Assembly: GCF_050947875.1 (NCBI RefSeq)
Contig: NC_134569.1
Span: forward strand, 18,265,631 to 18,329,630
Origin: Dermacentor variabilis
Lineage: Eukaryota > Arthropoda > Arachnida > Ixodida > Ixodidae
Reading direction: 5' to 3'
Length of the DNA stretch: 64,000 nt
Shown here piece by piece: positions 21,330-34,049 of the stretch (positions are counted from its first letter, which is position 1; each line of letters starts with the position of its first letter). Both the position numbers and the translations under genes were made by a program. A model generated the notes under the pieces. That model saw only the letters and a list, made by a program, of their open reading frames with translations, did no database searches and was not told where the DNA came from.

Positions 21330-23096
21330 GCAAAAGAAGATACAGTGCCGGTTAGACAAGCTCGAATCGCAACGTTGGGCTGCCTTCTGTGAGTCGCTAG
21401 ATCCACGCAAGCCTTTATCGCAACTATGGAGAACAGTGCGCGGACTGCGGACACTTCCCGTACAGCGATTCCCATTCAAGGCGCTTGCCCTCTCTCAAAA
21501 GAGATCGGAGATTGACGTGGCAGAGGATTTCTGCGCCAGATTATCCGGCCAACTCACAGCTACCAACATTCCATCGCCTTCGAGCAGCTGTCCGCCACCA
21601 CATGATCACCGGTTGGATCTACCATTCTCGATCCACGAACTTAAGGCAGCATTAGCTTTGTGTAGCCGCACATCAGTGCCAGGACCTGACGGAATTTCCT
21701 ACCGAGCTCTGTGTCACCTGGGGGAGCGAGCGGGAGGAGTTCTTCTTGAGGTGTACAATGAATCTTGGAGAAATGGCACGCTACCAACAACCTGGAAGAC
21801 AAGTCGCCTCGTTCCACTGCTGAAGCCTGGCAAGTCGCCGTTGGAGCTCTCATCATATCGCCCGATCGCTTTGGCGAGCTGTGTGGGCAAAGTAATGGAG
21901 AGGATGGTCCTAGGACGCCTGGAGTGGTACTTGTCGTACTTGGAGTGGGTAGGTGTTGTGGTACTGGAGTGCCACAACACCTACCCAGATGCCATGGCGG
22001 GCTTCCGACGCGGTCGATCATCGATCGTCTCTGCGCATCCTTATTTCTCGACGTTAAAGGGGCGTATGACAACGTTACGCATGAAGCCATCCTCTCTGCT
22101 CTCACAGAGGTAGGAGTGGGTGGTCGGATGTTTCAATGGATACGGAGCTATCTATCCATGCGATCCTTCTTTGTAAGCACCGTGGAAGGCCATACTTCTC
22201 TACATTATAGCTACCGTGGTGTCCCCCAGGGCGGTGTACTTAGCCCCGTGTTATTTAATCTAACACTAATTGCTCTCCTAGAGCACGTGCCAACCACAGT
22301 CAGGCTATCAATGTACGCGGATGACATCTGCATATGGACATCTGCAGTAACACGCCTACAGTTGCGAGCGAGAATTCAGAGAGCCACCACACAAACTGCT
22401 ATCTACCTCCGTAATCGAGGCCTGGAAATTTCCTCCGAGAAATGCACACTAGTGCCATTTACACGCAAACCCATGGCAAACTACAGTGTAATTCTAAATG
22501 GCCAAATAATACGACGGGTCCGATCGTACAAGTTTCTAGGTGTCATAATCGACAGGGACTTGTCATGGAGCCCACACATGTCATACGTGAAAAAACGGTT
22601 GACAGGCATCTGCCACCTGTTCAAGTTTTTCGCTGGCAAGACCTGGGGAATGTTGCCTAGTGCCATGTTACAACTGTACAGGGTGCTTTTTCTAGGATTT
22701 CTGCGATACAGCTTGCCAGCAATAAACAACACAGGCAAAACGAATCTACGCACAATACAAAGTCTTCAGGGTCAAGTGCTCCGGGTCTGTCTAGGCCTGC
22801 CTCAGAGTGCTTCAACAGTGGCTACGATAGCAATCGCTAGAGAGCACCTTGTCAAGACCCACATTGAAATTGAAGTACTCAGGACCCATATAAGGCATCT
22901 AGCCAGGACTCCTCGTCACCATTTAGCCTCTCTACCAGCGGACAGGCCACACACATCTTTCAGCCAAACGATAACTGCATGTGATGAATCATTGCCAGCT
23001 TGTTTCACTCCGGCCTGCGAGACTTTCGATCCCTCCATGGTGCCTCGCTCAGCCAAAAATCAACCTCGCAATACCTGGTATCTCGAAAAAAGCTGA
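21330..23096 (+). pseudogene. LINE reverse transcriptase, frameshifted
   Basis: An N-terminal linker and RT fingers/palm are readable in one frame to about 22015, including GPDGISYRAL, a KPGK motif and SYRPIALASCVGK. The frame then changes, and RT resumes with FLDVKGAYDNV, GVPQGGVLSP and the catalytic YADD at 22314-22325, followed by the thumb (to 23096). A deletion between RRGRSS and the FLDVKGAYD motif near 22015-22030 and a further break near 21320 disable it. A 42-bp foldback (21946-21987) adds foreign residues just before the deletion. Function in life: copying element RNA at the nicked target. Confidence 0.85.
21946..21987. repeat. perfect 16-bp hairpin inside LINE RT
   Basis: TGGGTAGGTGTTGTGG (21946-21961) and CCACAACACCTACCCA (21972-21987) are perfect inverse copies around a 10-nt loop. 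It lies where the RT should read smoothly from a tyrosine-rich block into DAMAGFRRGRSS, so one arm is an inserted inverted copy of the other. Confidence 0.9.
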
Positions 23097-24033
23097 TCTG
23101 TCATCACCAGCCCTTAGACAGCTCACGCTACTATATTTGTACGAGAACTACCGTGACTCTACGCATATTTACACTGATGGATCTGTCCTTCCAAGCAGCT
23201 TCGCGGCGGCAATCGTAATACCAGCGAAAGCTACAACAATCAAATTTAAGACGACCCACGCGACAACATCGACGGCAGCAGAGCTCGCAGCGCTCTTTAC
23301 TGCCCTTCATCACATTGGTGATGAACCGCCACACAAATGGACAATATTCTGCGATTCAAAGGCGGCACTGCAGTCTCTACTGTCACCTTTACGACGCGGA
23401 CCGCACGCACAACTAATATTCCATATTACAGAGACGTTACACCATATAAGTGATGCAGGCCATGAAATAACCTTCCAGTGGCTTCCAAGTCACTGCGGGA
23501 TTATCGGCAATGAACGGGCGGATCACGCTGCCCGCTCTGCCCATACTGAGGAGCGCCACGTCCCAATTCCTGTTTCTAGAACTGACGCGGCACGGAAGCT
23601 CCGCCTACTTGCTCGGCAGTGCACCGCGTCGCAATGGAATGAGCCACATTTAAGAAATACGCGACTGTACTCACTTGATCCAACATTAAGTCTTCGAGCG
23701 CCATCACAGCTTCGCCGTAGAGATGCCACGCTTTTATATCGACTTTGGTTGGGCGTTGCCTTTACTAAAGCCTATGCCTTCCGCATAGGGATGATCGACA
23801 CCCCAACCTGTGACCACTGCGGCCATGAAGAATCAATTGGCCATATTTTGTGCGCCTGCCCGCAGTACAGTCCACAGAGGGCATGCCTTAGCCACGAACT
23901 TGACCAACTGGACGACCAACCGCTATCCGAAAAAAGAATTCTACAACATCGAAAGGACCTACCTTCACAGAAGAAGGCCGTGCAAGCGCTTTTGCGCTTC
24001 TTGCGATCTACCGACCTGTGTGAACGACTTTAA
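23020..24033 (+). pseudogene. LINE RNase H domain and Cys/His tail, frame-separated
   Basis: After a frame change near 23020 the polyprotein continues as an RNase HI domain. All acidic positions are kept: YTDGS, AAELAAL, FCDSKAAL and NERADHAA. It is followed by a C-terminal knuckle CDHCGHEESIGHILCACPQY and a stop at 24031-24033. RNase H removes template RNA during integration. In itself this module is intact for more than 300 codons; only its connection to the RT is broken. Confidence 0.85.
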
Positions 24034-24237
24034 CTGGAACGCCTTTTGTGTGTGTGTCTCCATGTGCGCGCGTTCCTTTTTTTATTTTTATTTTTTTTTT
24101 TATTTTTTCGTTTTCCTCTCTGTTATCTTTCTAACCCCTATCCCCCATCCCCAGTGTAGGGTAGCACACCGGAGACTCATATCTGGTTAACCTTCCTGCT
24201 TTTCCTCTTCATTCTCTCTCTCTCTCTTGCTGACACT

Positions 24238-24590
24238 CATTTCACCTGCTTCAGCAACTCCTCTGAATAATCTTGCTCAAAGAAATTAAGTTACCTTTGG
24301 TATATGGCATCTTGCGCTGCTACAAGAAAGTGGCAAAAGTTATAATTTCCTCTTTGGATGCCTTTTTGCAATCTTGCACCGACCTATTTTGCAGCACCTT
24401 TAAAGCTTTTTCACGAATTGGATTCGTTTTTTTGTAGAACATGATGTAACATTCCTAGAATAAAAAAAACAGCCCCAAATTCATAAAGATTATGAAAAAT
24501 TCAAGAGGGTTGGCAGGCCACTGTGCATCTGTTGCGCTGGTGCATCCTTATTTAGGTGGCGCTGCTGCTGCTGCCTCTGCAACATGTACC
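24238..24590. repeat. right part of duplicate A with a decayed exon piece
   Basis: Collinear with 26930-27155, sharing ACCTGCTTCAG, CTTGCTCAAAG, AATTCATAAA and GTTGGCAGG-like words. It then matches the last part of the MED12-like exon: GGTGGCGCTGCTGCTGCTGC, followed by CTCTGCAACATGTACC in place of the exon's CTTCTGCAGCATGTCC. The exon copy is partial, lacks the donor and is interrupted, so it is a dead duplicate lying in the intron after exon 27368-27654. About 230 bp present in the other copy (27157-27385) is absent here. Confidence 0.65.
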
Positions 24591-26789
24591 TTTCTCAGAA
24601 GCCTCCAGAATATCCACACTGAACGACAATTATGTGCAAACAAAGCAGAAATGCTTGTTCCTCTATCAACCCCACTGCTAAATAACTTGTTTATGCATCA
24701 CAGCTATTATGGAGGAGTACAAACAAACCTGAAAACTAGGAGTTTGTGAATACCAAATATTTATTTCGGATCAAATATCAAATCAAATCAAGAAAAGAAA
24801 AACGGACACTGAATCAAATATTGAATATCAGTAAATTTTTCACAAAATATAATGTTTACAAATTCTGGGCAAGAAAATGCGGTGCTGTACATGATCTGGA
24901 GTTTCCTAGCATTCCATAACAAGTATGTAGCAAGCTATCAGTAACATAGTTACATAGAAATCAAGATATACAGTACGGTCTACTCTTATTAAAGGGAACA
25001 CCAAATTAGTATGCCAGCACTGATTATCGCTCAGTTATGGTATATGTATAAAGGTATGGAAAATATACTTTTTATCAATAGACTGACTGTTGAATAGAAT
25101 CAAGTGATTTCTTTCCTCTGAAAGAATGAATTAATGACGTTCTGTTGTACTGAATACCAATAAGGTTCTCAGTTTAATAGTGGACCAGTGTTTTACAGCA
25201 ATCTTCTATTTATTGCATAGAAAGTTTTGTTTTTCTGTTTTTCTCTAAAATGCAGAAGAGCTATCCCAATTTTACTAATAGGGCGGTGTGACCGACAAAA
25301 AAAGAATTAAATATGGGGAATGAAAACATATGGGGACACAGTCAGGGACCCAAAGTAACAAAGAACCCAAACATTTATTGGGGGTTTAATGTCACTGTTC
25401 ACAATATGCAACTTTTGAATATTTTTGCTCATCTGCATTCAATGTGGCACAAAATTTGCGCGAACAACAGATCATACTGAGCCAGGCATGAGTAGACTTA
25501 ACTGCAATTGGAACACTTGGCCCTCTCTGCCTACAAGTAAGTGCCGCATAATGACGCCCTGCTGCTTCTGTTAGCGAACATCAGTGATGTCCATAAATGT
25601 TAATACAGCCGAATTCTGTTGAATCTGCCTTGGTCAAATTGACCTTTTTGCTTAATTTGCACGCACTAAGAAGTCCTGGCTAGGCACCGTAAGTTGCTAT
25701 GGACAGAAAACGAGTTTAGTTTGAATGCGAACACATGGTTCACTCGACCATCGCCGGTGCCCCCTTATTCATGGAGCATGTAATAAGAGCTTGAAAACAC
25801 AATAAATATTCAGCAGCCGGCGTTATTGGTTCACTAGGCGATGGTGGCGGCAACAATCTGACTTGCAGTAATCATGACGAATTGCACTGTGCCCTGGATG
25901 ATGTTTCATTTTCGGATTTTGCCAGTGCTGACGTCAGTGTTGGAGTTGGTGGGCGGCCAACCGAAGACGACATGTATAATTATTGAAATGCAGTATTGAA
26001 GACAGACTGGCGACCAGAATACTTCAAGCAATAAACAATATTTAAATTATTTTATTTTGTCACCATTTGTTAATTCAATCTTTCAGATCATTCGAGCAAT
26101 TCTTGCAAGCTTACAAGGATCGAAGGAACGGGAGTTGGCTGTTCAATATAAAATATGTTCAAAAAAGTAATGCAATTAAAGGATTATAAATTGGCAGCAG
26201 AAGGGTGAGGTGGGTCACTTGGTTCAGGTTCATTTCAAATGCACAAAATAGTGTAAATGGGACACAAGGACAAAAAAGGCAAAGACAAGCACACTGCTCG
26301 TGCTCTCCGTTCTTGTATCTTTGCACTCACCATCTGTTAGTTCGGTCTTGTACCATTGAAATAAGGGAAGTGGCAGTTGTTTATAACCAACAGTGCAAAA
26401 ACAAAAAATGCATCACTGAAAGAGACATAAAAGCAGCCATATGTGCCTCTTTGTTGATGCCTGCCATACACTTTCCTACCAAAATTGCTAGACTAAAACA
26501 TGGTGCTGCAACCATTCAGCTACCATAGAAATGATGGGTGGTAGAGCACAGGTTTATCTCACCTCTGTGCTACTGGCTGCAGACATTTTTGTGGCATTAC
26601 TTATTATGATTTATTTTCCTAATATTTCAGGCAATTATATTTTTTCTAAAAGCATGAAGGCAATAAGTCTTTACTGCCATATAAAAGATTACTTTGAATC
26701 GTTGCATTTATAATGCTACACTTTGCATGTTTGTATTTATAATGCAATGAAACAGCAGCTTTTTTTTTCCACATTCGCCCTGAGCACAA
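24591..26789. other. AT-rich intron with possible old transposon remnants
   Basis: A possible pogo-like start, CAGCCGAATTCTGTTGAATC, lies at 25608. A short frame ending GGRPTEDDMYNY at about 25986 has the acidic style of a transposase tail. Neither has a matching second end. The rest has no exon or gene signal. Confidence 0.35.
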
Positions 26790-27155
26790 TACTTAAGTGG
26801 GATACATCGGCACTTTGTTAATGATGATTTAGCTTTAGATACAGCACACAAGCAGCAGTAAACTTGGAAAAGCAGAGATTGACAAGCAACAGGTTTTTCA
26901 CATCAAAGCGCTTTTCTGCTGTTGCCGATTTCGCCTGCTTCAGGAACTTGTCTGTATAAACTTGCTCAAAGCAAGTGCCCTCTGATATCCTTTCACCGTT
27001 AAAAGGAAGTACCCACAGGAAGGTTGGGAAACCGACAAGTGCAACTTTTTTACAGAGAAAATTTATTTCTTGTAAAACTTGACACAACCGAAAAATTTTA
27101 AACAAGCCCAATTCATAAATATTATGAAACATTTGAGAGAACTGGCAGGTATGCA
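26790..27155. repeat. duplicate B of the intronic segment
   Basis: Homologous, at an estimated 70-75 percent by eye, to 20985-21134 plus 24238-24520, which are now split by the LINE. It joins directly to the exon at 27368-27654 through a 230-bp piece missing from copy A, part of which (about 27172-27305) recurs at 35705-35835. Confidence 0.65.
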
Positions 27156-27367
27156 ACAGCCACAAAGTTGTTTAGAAGGATGAAGTTTAGGAAAATACAC
27201 ATACTACTCATACTTCCCATGCTGGTTAAATTGCCATACCTGCAGCACCCATAGACACTAATGCCACAATTCCCTCTGACGATTTTTGTAGGATAACTCG
27301 ATGGTGTCTGCATGTTGTTAATACGTCTGAATGAGAGAAGCAAAGGCTGGCCAGTGCCATCACTTAC

Positions 27368-27654
27368 AGGTGCCATGCCTTGGGGGCGCATCTGTTGCTG
27401 GCGCATCATCATTTGGTGGCGCTGCTGCTGCTGCTTCTGCAGCATGTCCATGTTTGGCTGGGCATACGGCGGTGCACCGCTGCTTCCAGGTCCACCAACC
27501 GGACCTTGCATGGTGACTGCAGGTGCCCCCTGTGGACCCTGAGGTGTCCCCTGGGGCGGCCCACCAAGAAACTGTGCCGAAGGGTGACGGGCTCGCAGCA
27601 TAGAGCTGAGAGCAGCCTTGGACTGGGAAAGCTGGCGCTCGAAGCGGGGTCCTC
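27368..27654 (-). CDS. MED12: MED12-like exon 3 of the visible series
   Basis: The 287-nt exon lies between acceptor CTCTGTCAG and a perfect donor CACCT|GTAAGTG. It enters with two bases of a glycine codon, which completes the single base left by exon 45750-45903, and leaves in phase 0. The peptide starts GGPRFERQLSQSKAALSSML, continues through a Pro/Gly-rich part and ends in a Gln/Met-rich run (QKQQQQRHQMMMRQQQMRP). The joined QPLPPGGPR resembles QPLPAGGPR in the human MED12 tail as I remember it. MED12 activates CDK8/cyclin C within the Mediator kinase module in the nucleus; this tail is its flexible part. Low complexity limits certainty. Confidence 0.65.
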
Positions 27655-27689
27655 CTGACAGAGCACCGAGATGGAGGGCATGGGGAGTG

Positions 27690-29080
27690 GGAGGGAGGGG
27701 TAGCAGCCAAAGGAGTGGTAGAGGAAGGCGGAAGGGGACAGGGAAAAGAGTGGAGGAAGCAGAACGAACCGGAGGCGCAAAAGAATAAAAAATAAAAATA
27801 AATAAACAAACAAACAATATGAGTGCCGCAGGAAGAAGTGGAAAGAAAAAGGTCAAGACAAGATCAGCACGGGAATGAGAGGTTGTTGAGTGTCGAGTGA
27901 TGCGTTGTGGAGGGAACGAGGTGAAGTGGACACAGAAAGTTGTTGATAACAAGATACAATTACGGTGGGTCCAAGACAATGAAGAAGGAGAAAATGTTAA
28001 GAGGAGCATAGAGCCAGGAATACAAGAGGTGAAGTGGTCAGAGGCAAATATCAAAAGAGAGAAAAGGAATAGGATATCCGCCGTACATGATGGTATGGCC
28101 ACAGCAGGCCCAGCATAACAGGAAGAAGCAGAAAAGAAAACATTAACAGAAATGCATACCCAGAAAAATGGAAAGTTGAGTGACATGTTGATGAATATTT
28201 GAAAGTGGAGGTGAAAGGAATGATGAAAAAGGATATTGAAAGTACAGATGTAGTAGGTCCACAATGAAAATTTTCCCAGCAAGATGTTGAGCAAACAAAG
28301 TGGGAGTGATTGGCAAGATGCAGGTACATGAATATCACCAGTGACAGCAGCAACGGCAAGGTAGGCCATATTAAAATGATTTGAAACAGGCCAGGAATGT
28401 CACAGAGGCAGATCAAAGGGAATGCACAAATGCCAGGAAAGAAGGAGCAAAGAACAGGCAAGGACAGGTACCAAGCATGGGGACCGAATTTACGCATGTG
28501 TGGGTGGAGTACAGACCACAGCGGCACAAAGATAGGTGTGCCACAGGTTAGGAAGAAAAGAGTGGAACAGGTGGGCACGGATGGATAGTTGCAAGCGCAG
28601 AGAAGGCAAGAGGCAATGTCAATGAAATGACAGAGCATGACAGGCATAACAAAACAGAGAGATAAGAAGACATAAAACAGAATAAACAGAATAAAGATAA
28701 AATAGAAATTGCAAAAACAAAAATAGAGGAAAAGTGTGGGGGCCACAAAAGAAGAAAAGGACAAAATAAGAAAAAGTAAATTAAAATGAAGTATCATAGT
28801 ACATGAGAATAACAAGAAATAATAAACAAAAGAAAATTTTGATGTTTTTAATGTAAATGGAATGTCAAGACAACATTCAGCAATTCAAATACAAATTGAA
28901 GTATTTGTTGCAGACCATAAGTTTTTGGTTATCGTGTCCGAAAAAAAAAAAGAAAGATAAGACCGAAAAACGTTGAAAACCAGAAAAGGAACAAAAAATT
29001 AAATAAAAAGACAGCAAGAAAGTGGGCAAGAGACCAAAGATGGGACAGTGGATAAGGACAGGACAGTGGGCAAGGATGGG
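27690..29080 (+). other. long purine-rich intron tract
   Basis: For about 1.4 kb the plus strand is strongly A/G-biased, full of GGAAGAAG, GAGAAAAGGAAT and similar words, with few pyrimidine runs. The complement therefore gives long open frames rich in Phe, Leu, Ser and Cys that resemble membrane proteins but are composition artefacts. It lies at the acceptor side of exon 27368-27654, far exceeding a normal polypyrimidine tract. Confidence 0.75.
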
Positions 29081-32000
29081 TTTGAGGGTTGAAGCGGGGC
29101 TCTTATTAATATTTGACATGGCGACAGTTGAATATATATGTACGCACACAATCACAGGTCCTTTACCAATAGCAAAAGTCAAAATGGTAGCAAAAAATTT
29201 AGGACATAAAGCCTCTACTTGAGCAAGCTAATTTAGCTCAAGCACCAATTTCCCTGCTGAAGTACATGTGGAAATCAGAAGCGTCCTCAGTAAAAGCTGC
29301 TGAACAACTTTGGATAAAACATGTTGCATTTAAAAGAAAAAGTCAATCTAGCAATTGGCAGAAGAGTAAACAGGCCATTCAGTTTGAGGAAATCTAAAAT
29401 TATTGCAAGATTTTAAAAATTATACTCCAAGTTTACAAATCTAGATACATGACAGCATTCTTTCATCTACACCATATATCAGTTAAAGCACTTGAAGTGG
29501 ACAAATGTTATATACATACTTCGAAAGTACTATCCCTTATATGTACTTTCAAACCTTTGCAATGCTCACATAACTGAGGAACAATTTTGTAAAATATCCG
29601 GTATAGTTAAAAGAACTGCATGCTGATATTTGTTGCCCCATTAAGTGGCACAAACTTCATTTTTTTTGTCTTTTTCTTATTCTGCATACTTCCTTATTCA
29701 ATGTCATCTGAGAGCCAAATGAAAATTTTGCCTTGCACCAAACACTAGTTTACAAGTTTTCTCCTTTCTTTTCTTTCTTCCTTTTTTTTACATGCAACTA
29801 ATTTTGCTTAAGATGGTTTAGCAGATGCTCAAAACAGTTCTGCCTCTCTCAAATACTAGTTAAGAAAACCGGAGTGGTATACGGGCTAAAGATTGTTTTT
29901 ACCCTCATAGTCATTAATTGGCCAGAACTCTTTATTTTTTTTTTTTTTCAACTCTGCAAGAGAAGGGTAGCACCAACCTCTGAATGAAATAGCTGCTACT
30001 TTTCAACATCACTCCACATCAATTTGTGCTGTAGTTTTGTAAAGAGGCACTTTTGGTATCTGCTCAAACATACAGTTGATAGGCAGTTTCCTCAACCAAT
30101 TTTGTATCGCCAGAATCCCTAAAGAACATTACTGCCTGATTCATTGATTGATTTGGTTCCTAAGTAAGATATGGCTTGTGAGAAGCACCATAGTAGAGGG
30201 CTTCACATTAATTTGGACCACCTGATGTTCCTTAATGCACATTCCATGAGCAGTAGACAACCCTTCTTGCATTTCTCCCTGCTGTTATACGGCTGCAGTA
30301 GCCAGGAAAAGAACCAGTAACCTTCTGCTGTGCAGCAGAACACCACAGCCACTGTCAGGAGCGAAGACTACGTCAGTTAAGAAGTGGCCCAGCCCTCAAC
30401 AAAGCAGCATAGAGTAAAAGGTTCGAGCTAAAGCCTGTTTGTAAAGACAAGTTTTTAGCCATCATTAAAGGCCTCCAGAGTAATCACATGACAGGGGGTG
30501 TGACCTCAGCACATGTTCATTCAAGTAGAGATGAATTTAGAGCCAAACAAATATTGTTTTTTTTTTCTTTCAAACTTTACAATTCTAGAACCAACCACAT
30601 CCTCCAACTTCACTAGGTAAGAAAAATAAATCGCAGGTTTCTGATGCAACCATCACGCAACCACATGACACTGCCGTTTCCCGACAACATATGGGAAATG
30701 AGGATCACATGACACTTCTACCACGCTGCATTCTGCCTAGTGTTATTTACCAGTGCCTTAATAAGCAAGCCCAAAGTCAAGGAACAAATTTCAGACAATT
30801 TTTGGCATGGGAACCAGCCAGCATTGTAAAGAAATATGTAACAGTGAGTCACGCTCACTTGGTGCCAAAATCTGCCCATGCCAGATAACAGCACCAATGG
30901 CACAAGTGGCTCACAAAGCAAGAAGCAAGCACATTGCATAGACGTGCATGTTTCCATACCTGTGTACCTTCATGTTTTTTTGTTTCCCAGAAAGGGAACC
31001 ACACAGACAACAGTATGCATGATCTCAGAATCAAGAACATAACAAGAATGATCTTTCATTAAATTTTAAAAATAATAAGAATGCTTTGCAAAGCAAAAAT
31101 GAAAGTTTCTGATGTGTAATACTAATGTGAAAATCGCAGACTGTATTTCGACATTTAAGGTGACAGGATGTGGCTAGTCTTCAACATAGCTCTTCTCACA
31201 TTTCGTCAGGTGAACAGACCATCTAAGCCTCCCATCCTGAACATTTACCTACTGCAATATCTACACCCTGACTGTTCCTCAGATGCTAATCTTTCTTAAG
31301 TTCATCCTTCCTTGTCACTCCAGACATCAGCTCTAGAACAGACATTTCCCATATTATTTTAGAGCGAAAGCTTCACTCCTTGAGGTACAACTCCCAAGGT
31401 CAATCTCAGTATGCATTTGACCTTCAGCCACTAGCACGCAAGTGTGAAGGTGTGACGTCATGTCATGTGATCCGCTGTGGAGAGGCGTCACAGCTGCACT
31501 CGCTCGAGCCTCGCCGCTGAGTAGCATGTGACTAAGCGAGGGTTTAAAGGGCTAAATATAGTCCTACATAGCATGAGCATGTGTACCCGTTATGTCACGT
31601 TAGTGAGAACAATAGCATCTATAGTTCAACCGATGGTTAGACGCTCTGGCCCAGCCATCATAATCGGATGTTGCTGATACACTCTGATGCGCCTAGCATC
31701 AAGTGACGCGCACCTGCACACGGGTAATGTCAGACTATAAACATGTCTTAACAGCTGCTTCAGCAGCACTTGGTCACTCCATCTCGCCATGGATGAAGCA
31801 CGCACCAGTGAGAGTGCGTCAACTCTTTGCCGCAGGCACCACGCTGAGTCCGAGCATGGTGCCGATATAGCTCGCCGGGAAGAAGCACAGAAGAACTGTG
31901 TCTAACCATGCTTAAGAGAGCTTTCACTCGTATAACTAGGTTCAAGCCACGTTGAACCCCAGCCAATTTTTTCACAAAAGACCACTAAATTCAGAAAATG

Positions 32001-32950
32001 TTGTGACTCAGTAGTTTTGCTTGGTATTCTGCTGAAGCATGTGTAAAAGAGGTGAAAATAAAAGGACTACATCTTTCATGCAGCTCCTGTCATCTTTGTC
32101 TCCCCCTTGCATGAATTCATCTTTATCCGCTTCCATCACATCTAACAATGGAGTTTATGTGTCCCTGCAGCTTAGCGTACAACTATTACTTTTTTTTACT
32201 TTTTAATATGTCATCTTGCATTTCAATCACCAAAGTAATTCTTGAAGCTTTCGAACAGGCTGATCAGCTGGAGTTGCAGCTAAAAAATTAATTACGACAA
32301 ATTAGACATTCGTATATGACCAAACTATTCTTCTTTCATTCCCTTTCAAAAAGAAATATGGCCTACATATAAGGCAGCTCCTCTTATTATGATATTTTTC
32401 ACCAACCATTAGAGTGGCAGAAAAAAAGTGCTGCTGAACAATTCTGTGTACCCGCATATAGAAAAATAACCTTGTCTCAAATATGGCGCAAAAATACAGA
32501 AAAATTACCAGTGTGCATGAGTGCCCTAGAAAAAAAGATAACTTTATACAAGTGCGCAATATCTACAGTGAGCACGTTTCTCGAAGTAAAACTCAAATGC
32601 ATGCATGCTCTAATGAAGTGTATCGTGGGAGCATGCAAAACCAATATGTACATAAGACAGAGCTTAGCAAAGGCACTGCAGTGCTCCACACTGCATTGGC
32701 CTCTCATTTTAGCTTCCATTCACGGCCTCCATCATGGACCAATATGCAATATTTGTGTGGAGTGATGTCAAGGTGAAACGCTCGTACAACCATTTTCGTG
32801 CATATGAAATTTATCTATTACAGCTCAGACCATTTATAACATAACTGCTTATAGTGCAGGACAGGATATAATGTGTTTCTTTTTCCAATTCCTGTTTACC
32901 CTACCACAGAACTTAATGTACACAGGCTGCTTACAGCACAGCTGCGTGAG
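29081..32950. other. intron, no gene; one old SINE inside
   Basis: Besides the SINE at 30140-30365, I see T-rich runs (29930-29950, 30557-30568) and no splice-bounded exon. The 31400-31960 part is GC-richer and may be an old element, but neither repeats nor domains can be shown. Confidence 0.4.
30140..30365 (-). repeat. old tRNA SINE, minus strand
   Basis: The plus strand shows the complement of the family seen at 34050: AGTAGAGGGCTTCACATTAA, TTGGACCACCTGATGTTCCT and, at the far end, a decayed tRNA-like head. Divergence is high and no target duplication is clear. Confidence 0.6.
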
Positions 32951-33951
32951 ACAAAATACAGCCGAACCCATATATATCGAACTCAAAGGGAATTGGGAAA
33001 TAGTGCAGTATATCAATAATTTGAAATATAAAACATGCTTATCTGAAGCTTATTTGAAAACTCCGTAGGTCTCAGACAGTCTCCCGAGAACATGAAAAAT
33101 GGGCATTTATCGATCCCATGCCCAGAACCATTCAGTGCAAAAATCAAGTGCCATCCTTTTCTAGTGGTGTGCATGTATCAGACCGGGAGGCCTTCTGTGT
33201 TCTTGAAGCAGCATGGTGATCCTCTTTTCGATTACAAACAGCAGCAGGTAAGATGCTTCACTGCACAATGATTAGTTTCCTCCCCTATGAGTGTGCTTTC
33301 GCCTTCTGGATTTTTTTTCCTGTGTTATTTTGTCTGCTGCATGTGAACACTGTCTGTAAAAGGCTGGTGCTCAAGCAATAAACTTACACCACTTCCAAGT
33401 TTAAAAGGATGCAACAGCCCCAGTCACCTGCTGCAATTGTGAGACAGACACAGCTGCTTAGTCTAGATGTTTTGCATGTGTTGCAGGCTTTGAAAATTGG
33501 TGTTTTGGTTATAGCGTCGTGCCGTATACAGTGTGGATATTTGCGACTTCGGCAGCTTATGTTATAAGCAGTCTATGCTGTACCTTGTATTAGTTGTTAC
33601 AGTTAGAAAATGCACCTGTTAATAGCCAATGGTGGTGCCATCATAACGGTCCCATTAAATTGTCTATAAATCATTTATTAAGTTCGGTGCACCTACAGCT
33701 TTCAAGCCCATTACCACCAAATCTGTGCAGCACTTTCAAAGATAAAGTTGCTGAGCAGTAATTTTAATTCAGATAAACATGCACTGCCACGGCCAAATGA
33801 TTTTTCAATTTTATTTAGGATTTATCTATAAAACAAGCATATTGCAACTAGAACTCTTTTCAAAGCAAACTGCCTCATTTGGAGTTTCTCCCCTACAAAT
33901 CTCTCTGTTATTACTTAGATTATTTCCATGACTTTAAAAAAGTGCATGTAA
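32951..33951. other. no gene; possible pogo-like end
   Basis: CAGCCGAACCCATATATATC at 32960 resembles the left end of a pogo-like element, without a right partner. Nothing else is assignable. Confidence 0.35.
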
Positions 33952-34049
33952 AGTCAATGTCTGATTTTCCGAACTCTCTAGGGACCACAAACACATCAAA
34001 AAAATCGGGCAGTCCGAAAAAATGAATGCCTGCCTTTAACTGCCCTCAA

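Larger units (their letters stand above)
21135..24226 (+). mobile_element. 5'-truncated RNase H-bearing LINE with 11-bp TSD
   Basis: TTGCTGACACT stands at 21124-21134 and again at 24227-24237, giving an 11-bp target duplication around a 3092-bp insert. The insert starts in the linker between endonuclease and reverse transcriptase, so the endonuclease is lost by 5' truncation. It then encodes RT, RNase H and a Cys/His tail. The 3' end is a T-rich UTR finishing in a (CT)n tract at about 24214-24226. The domain order suggests the Jockey/I group of LINEs. The host DNA is an intron of the MED12-like gene. Confidence 0.9.

Noticed and set aside
24490..24749. Plus-strand 85-codon frame over GCTGCTGCTGCTGCC
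   Set aside because: The triplet run is the decayed complement of a minus-strand Gln-coding exon copy.
27122..28369. 415-codon minus-strand frame resembling a membrane protein
   Set aside because: Only 27368-27654 is a splice-bounded exon. The rest is the complement of a purine-rich intron, whose composition produces Phe/Leu/Ser-rich openness.
28051..28815. 254-codon minus-strand frame
   Set aside because: Same purine-rich tract; no domain, no splice context.
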